In this document: positions 1 to 6,166 of the stretch, in pieces
Layout of the letters: each line of letters starts with the position of its first letter
How positions within the stretch are numbered: position 1 is the stretch's first letter
Assembly: GCA_019408975.1 (NCBI GenBank)
Contig: DXVA01000001.1
Location: 33,428 to 50,922 of the forward strand
Reading direction: 5' to 3'
Length of the DNA: 17,495 bases
From: Lentisphaeria bacterium
GTDB taxonomy: Bacteria > Verrucomicrobiota > Lentisphaeria > Victivallales > UBA1829
The notes under the pieces: generated by a model
Database searches by the model: none
The model's input: the letters and a program-made list of their open reading frames with translations, nothing else
Told to the model about the DNA's origin: nothing
Program-made: the position numbers and the translations under genes

Positions 1-599
1 ATGTTGATGTGCGCCTTGAGACGCAGATACTGGAAGCCGTCGTCAAGAATCAGGGTATCGGTGCCGAACTCGTCGATGGCGTACAATCCCGATTTGACAC
101 GGTCTTTGTCAACCAGAACGACAACGTTTTTCAGGTTGGAGGCGAGCATGAACGGTTCGTCGCCCGCCGTAATGGAGTCCAGCAGGAGGTCTTTGCCGTC
201 GGATACCACGCGCGGAGGGACTTCCATTTTCTTCGAGGAGAATTTTTTGCGCAGTTTCGCCCAGAGCGACCGTTTGTCACGGCTCCGGTATCCGCGGCTC
301 AGGACGGCGACCTTGCGCCCTTTTTTGCTGAGGGTTTTCGCGAAAACTTCAACGACAGGCGTTTTTCCCGTTCCGCCGCAGGAAAGGTTGCCGATGCTGA
401 CCACCAGACAGCCGATCGCACGGTTGCGGATCACGCGGTTGTCGTACATCCAGATACGGAACTGAACCAGCCGGCGGTAGATGCGCGAACCCATGAACAA
501 CGCGCCTTTGGCAAGGTTGCCGAGGCTGTCGTGGCGACGTTCGCGGATGATCTCGATAAACGCCTGTTCTATCTTTTCTCCGATTTCACGGATGGTCAT
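1..599 (-). CDS. lpxK: Tetraacyldisaccharide 4'-kinase LpxK (partial, C-terminus beyond window)
   Basis: LpxK phosphorylates the 4' position of the lipid A disaccharide precursor at the inner membrane, a late step of lipid A synthesis, so the organism should make LPS. The minus strand reads an open frame of 199 codons from ATG at 599-597 and leaves the window without a stop. Visible family marks are the Walker A loop GNLSCGGTGKTP (residues 70-81), LSRGY (100-104), GDEPFMLA (146-153) and DDGFQY (186-191), all in the usual LpxK order. The P-loop lies about 19 residues later than I recall for E. coli LpxK, so the amino-terminal part is somewhat long. A GGGAGA ribosome site sits 8 bases before the ATG. 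It follows the deacylase gene by about 60 bases on the same strand and may be co-transcribed with it. The plus-strand open frames over this stretch are shadows. Confidence 0.94.
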   Translation of the reverse strand, partial: MTIREIGEKIEQAFIEIIRERRHDSLGNLAKGALFMGSRIYRRLVQFRIWMYDNRVIRNRAIGCLVVSIGNLSCGGTGKTPVVEVFAKTLSKKGRKVAVLSRGYRSRDKRSLWAKLRKKFSSKKMEVPPRVVSDGKDLLLDSITAGDEPFMLASNLKNVVVLVDKDRVKSGLYAIDEFGTDTLILDDGFQYLRLKAHIN

Positions 600-661
600 A
601 TTCTTATTTCTCCCGTTGACTCCGAAATATAGCGCCGGAACATTCAAACATCAAACAAGTG

Positions 662-2233
662 TCAGCATATTCTGATGAAAGTGCCGCTTCTTTCTGGCGT
701 CTTTTCCAAACCGCACTCATAGGAAAGCGTCCCGTTGACCCATACCATGCGGATTCCTGACGCCGGTTTATGAGGTTCCTTGAAATCCGCGTTTGCATGG
801 AAATCCGCTTCGTCAAACAAGACAAGGTCGGCAAAGGCGCCCACCCTGACGATGCCGCGATTTTTCAGCGAAAAGACGGATGCCGGAAGCGATGTGACGC
901 GCCGGACCGCCTCGCTCATGCCGGAGTCCGCCGCGACCCGTTTCATGAATTCAGGGAAAGAGCCGAAACCGCGCGGATGGCTTCGCCCGATGGATTCATC
1001 GAAAGGGCGTGCCGACTCGTCGGTGCCGCAGCAGACCCATTCCTCCGCGAGAATGCGTTTCAGGTTGTTTTCCGACATCCCCGCAAATGCCGCCATTGTC
1101 CCCGGAGCGTCTTTCGCCATGAGAGCGACACAGAAGTCCTCCGGCTGCATTCCGAGTTGCTCTGCCGCCTCCGCGATGGTCTTTCCAGAGAGACAGGCAT
1201 ATTCCCTGCAACTGGAAGCGGTCAGGATGATGGAGTTCCAGTCTCTGCCGGATTTTGCCAGTTCCCGTGCTGTTTTCTCCTGTTCTCCGGGATTTTCGCT
1301 CAGTGTCCGGCGGATGGAAATATCATCCATCGCGTCATAGGGCGGCGGCAGGATCACACTGAGGCTGGTCTGCGAACGGATATAAGGATAGCGATCCGCA
1401 GTAAGCCGGATTCCGCGTGATCGGGCGCTTCGGATCAGTTCCAGCGCCCGGTCCAGTTTGTGCCAGTTGCGCGGGAGCGCTGTTTTCAGATGGCTGACCT
1501 GAAGTTTGCGGGAACCGTTTTCCGCCAGAAAAACAGCCTCTTCCAACGCTTCCGTCAACTGATCTCCCTCACTCCGCAGATGAGTGGCGTAAGGACGGTC
1601 AAACTTTTTCAGGACGGACATCAGATGAAGCAGTTCCTCCGTATCTGCAAATCTGCCGGGGGTGTAAAGAAGTCCCGTGGAAAAACCTGCCGCCCCCTGA
1701 TGCAGAGCTTGCCCGAGCAGTTCCGCCATACGATTCAGTTCGGTGGAGGAAAGTATTCTTTCCCCGTATCCGCTGATGTTGGCGCGCAGAGTGTTGTGAC
1801 CGCAGAGAGAGGCGATGTTGATCGCCGGTCCACGGCGGTTCAGCTCTGCCGCGTAATCGCCCAGAGTGTTCCAGACAACCGGAACGCGATAAGCGGCATA
1901 GAGTCTGTTCAGATGTTCCCTGACTTCATCTGTAAGTACCGGAAATGCGGAGAGCCCGCAGTTGCCGGTGATTTCCGTCGTGACTCCCTGCGAGATTTTC
2001 CCGTTTGCTTCCGGTGCGGCAAGAATTGACACGTCCGAATGCCCGTGGGCATCGATGAACCCGGGGGAGAGTGAAAGCCCGTCCGCGTGGATTTTGTGAA
2101 AACCCGTCCGATGCAGTTTTCCGGCAGGCGCAACGGCGGCGATCCGGTCTTCTGTTACCGCGATATCCGCCGGATAAGGCGAATGCCCTGTTCCGTCATA
2201 GAGAAGCGCGCCGCAGATTATGAAATCGTTCAT
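662..2233 (-). CDS. N-acyl-D-amino-acid deacylase (D-aminoacylase, amidohydrolase superfamily)
   Basis: The 523-residue product matches the D-aminoacylase family of zinc amidohydrolases, which release D-amino acids from N-acyl-D-amino acids. Motifs seen in order: GFIDAHGHSD with the metal HxH at H63/H65, QGVTTEITGNCG with the metal-site Cys at C92, ATHLRSEG (H218), QVSHLK (H248), DRYPY (280-284), and CGTDES with the catalytic Asp at D405, followed by HPRGFGSFPEFM. The full metal and catalytic set known for this family is therefore present. There is no signal peptide, so it should be cytoplasmic. Its ATG overlaps the stop of the upstream small exported protein by 4 bases (ATGA), which implies translational coupling. 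The exact substrate (D-Glu, D-Asp or neutral N-acyl-D-amino acids) cannot be read from sequence. Recycling of D-amino acids from peptidoglycan or diet is only an inference. Confidence 0.9.
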   Translation of the reverse strand: MNDFIICGALLYDGTGHSPYPADIAVTEDRIAAVAPAGKLHRTGFHKIHADGLSLSPGFIDAHGHSDVSILAAPEANGKISQGVTTEITGNCGLSAFPVLTDEVREHLNRLYAAYRVPVVWNTLGDYAAELNRRGPAINIASLCGHNTLRANISGYGERILSSTELNRMAELLGQALHQGAAGFSTGLLYTPGRFADTEELLHLMSVLKKFDRPYATHLRSEGDQLTEALEEAVFLAENGSRKLQVSHLKTALPRNWHKLDRALELIRSARSRGIRLTADRYPYIRSQTSLSVILPPPYDAMDDISIRRTLSENPGEQEKTARELAKSGRDWNSIILTASSCREYACLSGKTIAEAAEQLGMQPEDFCVALMAKDAPGTMAAFAGMSENNLKRILAEEWVCCGTDESARPFDESIGRSHPRGFGSFPEFMKRVAADSGMSEAVRRVTSLPASVFSLKNRGIVRVGAFADLVLFDEADFHANADFKEPHKPASGIRMVWVNGTLSYECGLEKTPERSGTFIRIC

Positions 2234-2754
2234 CGGTCCAGAATCTCTTTTGCCGCGTCATCCGCCGCACTGTTGAAGCGTTTCGAGGCATCGTCGTAGA
2301 GTTCCGACCCCGTGCTTCGCAGTTCTTCCTGAATACGCTTCGTCTTCGCCTCGATATCGTCTGCGACTTCATCGGATTTCTGCTGATAGAATTTTTCACC
2401 TTTTTTTCTGGTGTCTCTGCCGAACTCGACTGCTTTCTGTTTGACCTCCTGACCGAATTGCGCCGCCTGTTCCGAGAGTTCTTCGGTTTTCAGGCGTGCG
2501 CGCGCTTTGAGGTCCTGTTCCCCGTATTTCGACTTGTCGCCGACAGCGGTGAACATGAGGCTGAAATGTTCGCGGCATTTGAACCACGAATAAGAAATTT
2601 TGCTGCGTGCGCGTTCAAAGAAACCGTCGACCTCCTGTCCTGTCTGCTGGAATGCATTGTATTTCGGCCGGCTTTCCGCATTGGAGCCCGGCGTTTGCGC
2701 GGAGAGAAGAAAGAGGTGCAACAGAAGCATCGTGACTGTTATTGTTTTTACCAT
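2230..2754 (-). CDS. Exported small coiled-coil/amphipathic-helix protein, unknown function
   Basis: I do not recognise a family for this protein of 174 residues. It begins with a signal peptide (basic MVK, hydrophobic run rich in Leu, probable cleavage near SNA-ES around residue 27), so it should be exported; there is no clear lipobox. From roughly residue 70 to the end it is charged and nearly all helix-forming, rich in Lys, Glu, Ala, Gln and Asp with few prolines, in the manner of apolipoprotein- or LEA-like amphipathic helices or a coiled coil. A single Cys lies in the motif KCREHF. I chose ATG at 2754-2752 because AAAGGAG lies 9 bases upstream; TTG at 2757 directly before it is the alternative. 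It is translationally coupled to the downstream deacylase. Separate from fabH by 119 bases holding a hairpin. Confidence 0.75.
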   Translation of the reverse strand: MVKTITVTMLLLHLFLLSAQTPGSNAESRPKYNAFQQTGQEVDGFFERARSKISYSWFKCREHFSLMFTAVGDKSKYGEQDLKARARLKTEELSEQAAQFGQEVKQKAVEFGRDTRKKGEKFYQQKSDEVADDIEAKTKRIQEELRSTGSELYDDASKRFNSAADDAAKEILDR

Positions 2755-2800
2755 CAACAGCGGCTCCTTTCTGCCGTATCAGCCTGTCCGGGGAGAAACG

Positions 2801-2829
2801 AAAGCGGTGAACAACAGGCTCACCGCTTT
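2801..2829 (-). terminator. Hairpin downstream of fabH, possible terminator or attenuator
   Basis: A perfect 10-base inverted repeat (AAAGCGGTGA / TCACCGCTTT) with a 9-base loop lies 45 bases past the fabH stop. On the minus strand the tail after the stem is CGTTTCT, so the U-tract is weak. It could end or only reduce transcription from rpmF-plsX-fabH. I see no convincing promoter for the next gene, so some read-through is plausible. Confidence 0.55.
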
Positions 2830-2873
2830 TCGATTTCGAAAATATTTTCATGCAGGGCTTTTCGTTCTGCCGT

Positions 2874-3866
2874 TTACCAGCGGATCAGCATGGCGCCCCA
2901 TGTGAGACCGCCGCCGAAAGCGGTCAGCAGGATATAATCGCCGCGTTTGATTTTCCCCGCGCGGCAGAGTTCATCCAGGCAGATTCCGATGGACGCCGCC
3001 GAAGTGTTGCCGTATTTGTCGATATTGACATAAACCCGTTCTTCGGGGATCGTGAGACGCTGTGCGACAGCGCCGATGATACGCAGATTCGCCTGATGCG
3101 GGATGACCCATGCCACATCTTCGGATTTGACTCCGGATTCCTTCATGGTGTTGCGGCAGGCGCCGACCATTCCGTTGACCGCCAGTTTGAAAGTTTCCTG
3201 CCCGTTCATTTTGATGTAGTGCTGACGCTGTTCCACGGTATCGTGGGACGCCGGCATTGCAGAACCGCCCGCGGGGAGATAAAGCAGTTCGGAATAGATT
3301 CCCGCGGCTCCGAGTTCGGAGGCAATCAGGCAGTCTTCGGATTCGGGAAGCGTATCGTCGCGTTCAAGAATTACGGCGCTTGCACCGTCGCCGAACAGAA
3401 CGCAGGTGCCGCGGTCCTGCCAGTCGACGATGGAGGACAGTTTTTCGGCGCCGATCACGAGAGCGTATTTATATTTTTTGTAGGAACGGAGCATTCCCAC
3501 CGCGATCTCAAGAGAGTAGAGCAGTCCGGAACAGGCAGCCACCACATCGTAGCACACGGCTTTAGCGGCTTCGATTTTCTTCTGCACGAAACATGCGGTG
3601 CTCGGAAATGCCTTGTCACCGGTAACGGTTGCCACGGAAATGAAATCAATCTGATCCGGAGTAATCTTTGCCATCTCCATGGCGCGGCGGGCAGCCTGGA
3701 CAGCCAGATCGGAAGTCGCGACACCGTCCGCGGCGATATGACGCTGCTTGATTCCTGTGCGCGTCGTAATCCATTCGTCAGAAGTTTCAACCATTTTTTC
3801 CAGATCCGCATTCGTGAGAATCTTTTCCGGTGCGTAAGAGCCTGTTCCTATTATTCTGATTGCCAT
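2874..3866 (-). CDS. fabH: Beta-ketoacyl-[acyl-carrier-protein] synthase III (FabH)
   Basis: FabH condenses an acyl-CoA primer with malonyl-ACP and so starts type II fatty acid synthesis in the cytoplasm. The 330-residue length is normal. The catalytic triad is visible: Cys112 in VVAACSG, His257 in WVIPHQANLRI, and Asn287 in DKYGNTSAAS. The carboxyl end GGGLTWGAMLIRW is also typical of the family. ATG at 3866-3864 has GGAG six bases upstream. It follows plsX by 19 bases, in the common rpmF-plsX-fabH order, and belongs to the same transcript. Nothing in the sequence is aberrant. Primer preference (acetyl-CoA or branched) cannot be read from the sequence. Confidence 0.97.
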   Translation of the reverse strand: MAIRIIGTGSYAPEKILTNADLEKMVETSDEWITTRTGIKQRHIAADGVATSDLAVQAARRAMEMAKITPDQIDFISVATVTGDKAFPSTACFVQKKIEAAKAVCYDVVAACSGLLYSLEIAVGMLRSYKKYKYALVIGAEKLSSIVDWQDRGTCVLFGDGASAVILERDDTLPESEDCLIASELGAAGIYSELLYLPAGGSAMPASHDTVEQRQHYIKMNGQETFKLAVNGMVGACRNTMKESGVKSEDVAWVIPHQANLRIIGAVAQRLTIPEERVYVNIDKYGNTSAASIGICLDELCRAGKIKRGDYILLTAFGGGLTWGAMLIRW

Positions 3867-3885
3867 TGGATACTCCGATTATTTT

Positions 3886-4962
3886 TTAATGGGCGAGCCC
3901 GGTTGTATGCTTATCATCCGAAGATGAGGAATGTTCATATTTTGCGGCAAAGGAGGCTTTGTCGACGCCGCATTCGTAAATACGCCTGCTGATCAGTTGA
4001 GGCATTTTCAGACGGGCGAACTCGTTAGCTACGCGGATCGCATTCTTGACCGCCTTCGGAGTGGAGCCGCCGTGACCGATGATGCAGACACCATTGAGTC
4101 CGAGAAGCGGGGCTCCGCCGTATTCATCGGAATCACCATATTGCTTGAGCTCGCGGAAAGCCGACTGCGCCAGTGTCGCACCGATTTTGCGCATGGCATT
4201 TTTCATGAGAACCTCTTTCAGCCAGTGAATCGTCGCCATGGCAAGGCTCTCCGAGGTTTTCAGCAGGACATTGCCGACAAAGCCGTCGCAGACCACAACA
4301 TCGCATTCTCCGGTAAAGGTGTCATGCCCCTCTACATTGCCGATGAAATTGATCGGCATTCTTGAAAGAATCTTGAAAGTCTCTTTGGTGAGTTCGTTTC
4401 CTTTGATATCCTCGCCGCCTACGGAAAGAAGCCCGATCTTCGGGTTTTCGATTCCAAGCCCGAGTTTCGCATAAAGCTCGCCCATGACGGCGAACTGAGC
4501 GAGGTTCAATGGAGTGCAGTCTGTATTGGCGCCGGCATCGGCAAGGATCCATTTACCCGTCAGATTCGGCATAATGGAACCGATGCAGGGACGGTCAACG
4601 CCGTCCACCATGCGCATTTTGATTTTGGACGCCGCCACTGCCGCGCCGGTATGCCCGGCGGAAGCCACGGCATCCGCTTTGCCTTCCGCCACCAGAGTGG
4701 CGCAGACCGTAATGGACGAATTTTTCTTTGCCCGGATCGCGGCTGTGGACGGGTCCGACATTTCTACGACAGTTTCAGCATGAACCAGTTCCAGACGGTC
4801 GGACGGCACAAGGTTCATTTTTTCCATGTAGTAAGAGAGTTTTTCCTTATGCCCGACCAGAAGAATCTCGACGTCCGGGATCTCTTTCAGGACACTCTGG
4901 ATTGCCTCCATGACTACTGCGGGAGCGTAATCTCCTCCCATTGCATCAACTGCGATCTTCAT
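3886..4962 (-). CDS. plsX: Phosphate acyltransferase PlsX
   Basis: PlsX converts acyl-ACP to acyl-phosphate, which PlsY uses to make lysophosphatidic acid; it is a peripheral membrane enzyme. The 358-residue product starts with MKIAVDAMGGDYAP, and has AGHTGAAVAASK (102-113), RPCIGSIMP (124-132), DAGAN (142-146), GNVEGHD (208-214) and VVVCDGFVGNVLLKTSE (222-238), all characteristic of the family. Length is close to normal, with a short low-complexity Ser/His tail. ATG at 4962 is 16 bases past the rpmF stop, and GGAG lies about 11 bases upstream of it, so translation probably benefits from coupling to rpmF. Confidence 0.97.
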   Translation of the reverse strand: MKIAVDAMGGDYAPAVVMEAIQSVLKEIPDVEILLVGHKEKLSYYMEKMNLVPSDRLELVHAETVVEMSDPSTAAIRAKKNSSITVCATLVAEGKADAVASAGHTGAAVAASKIKMRMVDGVDRPCIGSIMPNLTGKWILADAGANTDCTPLNLAQFAVMGELYAKLGLGIENPKIGLLSVGGEDIKGNELTKETFKILSRMPINFIGNVEGHDTFTGECDVVVCDGFVGNVLLKTSESLAMATIHWLKEVLMKNAMRKIGATLAQSAFRELKQYGDSDEYGGAPLLGLNGVCIIGHGGSTPKAVKNAIRVANEFARLKMPQLISRRIYECGVDKASFAAKYEHSSSSDDKHTTGLAH

Positions 4963-4978
4963 CCTGGAGAGGCTCCGC

Positions 4979-5155
4979 TTATTCTACCGTTTTGATCTGT
5001 CTGCCTTTGTAGGTTCCGCAGTGTTTGCAAACCGTATGCGGTGCAGCAGGTTCTCCACAGTTTGTGCAGAATGTCGCCTGAACGCCTTTGTAACGGTTGT
5101 GAGCCTGACGCTGGCGTCTTTTCATTTTCGATACTTTTCTCTTCGGAACTGCCAT
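4979..5155 (-). CDS. rpmF: 50S ribosomal protein L32, zinc-binding form
   Basis: A short gene of 58 codons encoding the large-subunit protein L32. The amino end MAVPKRKVSKMKRRQRQAH is diagnostic, and two Cys pairs (CTNC at 30-33, CKHC at 43-46) form the zinc ribbon, so this is the zinc-dependent version rather than the Cys-less paralogue some bacteria use under zinc shortage. ATG at 5155 is preceded by AAGGAGA with 6-7 bases spacing. It is the first gene of the rpmF-plsX-fabH cluster, with 16 bases to plsX. Confidence 0.97.
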   Translation of the reverse strand: MAVPKRKVSKMKRRQRQAHNRYKGVQATFCTNCGEPAAPHTVCKHCGTYKGRQIKTVE

Positions 5156-5291
5156 TTTTTTATCTCCTTATAAAAATAATTCTTGTCCGATTTCAACTTA
5201 TGAACTATTAAATTTAGCATATTCTGCCGCTTTTTCAACCCCGCCGTTTCAGAAAGTATGAAAAATCCTTGCATCAAAACGGGAAAATGCG

Positions 5292-5334
5292 AAAAATAAA
5301 ACGGCGCATCCTTGACAGAAAAAGAGATGCGCCG
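5292..5334 (-). terminator. Rho-independent terminator of the pseudopilin/glycosidase operon
   Basis: On the minus strand a 9-base G/C-rich stem (CGGCGCATC pairing with GATGCGCCG, positions 5302-5310 and 5326-5334) is followed at once by a T-rich run, TTTTATTTTT. It lies 20 bases past the stop of the 5354-6148 gene. This is a strong intrinsic terminator and marks the end of the accessory operon before rpmF. Confidence 0.88.
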
Positions 5335-5353
5335 GGGAAAACGGGAAGGAGGA

Positions 5354-6148
5354 TTATTTTCCGGGAACAGCCTCCAGTTTCAGGTTTCTGAACACCAGTC
5401 CGTTTCCGCCGGACTCCACCAGCAGTCCGGCTTTGACCGTGCCTTTCCACCAGTTCTTGACGGAGGCTGACGGAACTTCACCGGGCTCGATTATGACTTC
5501 AATCTTTGCCCAGTCCGGCGCCAGGAGCTGTTTAGGCGTCCCCGCATAGATGGCTGACCAGCCTGCACGGTGTTCCCGGACTGTGGTTCCCGCCGGGAAA
5601 TTTCTGCCGCAGGGATGGTTCAGCGCAAGCTCCCAGACTCCATTTTTATTGACGAGGGATTTTGCGCCGGTTTTACTGACATTGAAGTTCGGAAGATCGG
5701 AGAGCCTGCCGGACGGGTCCGTATCGAATGCCGCGACACACAGCGGTCCGCCTTTCCATTTTGAAGCGTCTTTCAGCTTGATGACCGTGTCGGCGGCGTT
5801 GCAGTCGGCGGTGAGCTCCGTATCGGTTCCCGGCACAACATTGATATGGACCGCCTGTATCTGCGAGTTGTTTGTGGCGGGATAGACTCCGAAGCGGAAG
5901 TAATCGCCGTTTCTGCTGTTGGCGGCCGCTTTGAATTCGCCGGACAAACGGTAGCGTTTCTTCGTGTCAATATTGAGTTTCCGTTTGCTGTACAGAACAG
6001 CGCGCCCGTTGACGGTTGTTTCCCCGTTGTTGATGCTTGCCTTGCCGCCGCCGATAAAATCATCCGGTGCGGATGCCGTGATGAATTCACCGCCGGAAAG
6101 CAGGGCGGCAGTCAGAAGCATGGTTCCTGTCAGAATCATCTTTTTCAT
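5354..6148 (-). CDS. Secreted beta-rich protein, possible carbohydrate-binding domain
   Basis: The 264-residue product has a clear signal peptide (MKK, then a hydrophobic run TGTMLLTAALLSGG, cleavage near residues 19-22). The mature part is rich in Thr, Val, Gly and Asn with alternating polar/hydrophobic strands, for example RYRLSGEFKAA near 66-76 and a closing strand LVFRNLKLEAV, which resembles the jelly-roll shape of CBM4/9-type carbohydrate-binding domains. No catalytic motif is evident and I cannot name a family with certainty. It is the last gene of the operon, 18 bases after the large glycosidase-like gene, with AAGGAG upstream and a terminator 20 bases downstream. The context suggests it binds the glycan attacked by its neighbour, but this is inference. 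Confidence 0.8.
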   Translation of the reverse strand: MKKMILTGTMLLTAALLSGGEFITASAPDDFIGGGKASINNGETTVNGRAVLYSKRKLNIDTKKRYRLSGEFKAAANSRNGDYFRFGVYPATNNSQIQAVHINVVPGTDTELTADCNAADTVIKLKDASKWKGGPLCVAAFDTDPSGRLSDLPNFNVSKTGAKSLVNKNGVWELALNHPCGRNFPAGTTVREHRAGWSAIYAGTPKQLLAPDWAKIEVIIEPGEVPSASVKNWWKGTVKAGLLVESGGNGLVFRNLKLEAVPGK

Positions 6149-6166
6149 TTTCTGAATTTCTCCTTT

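Noticed and set aside
9..632. Plus-strand open frames at 1-465 and 9-632
   Set aside because: Antisense to lpxK, whose P-loop and DDGFQY motifs are clear on the minus strand; the plus-strand products have no recognisable motif.
2850..3992. Plus-strand 380-codon open frame
   Set aside because: It lies over fabH, whose catalytic residues are all present on the other strand; long antisense frames are common in G/C-rich genes.
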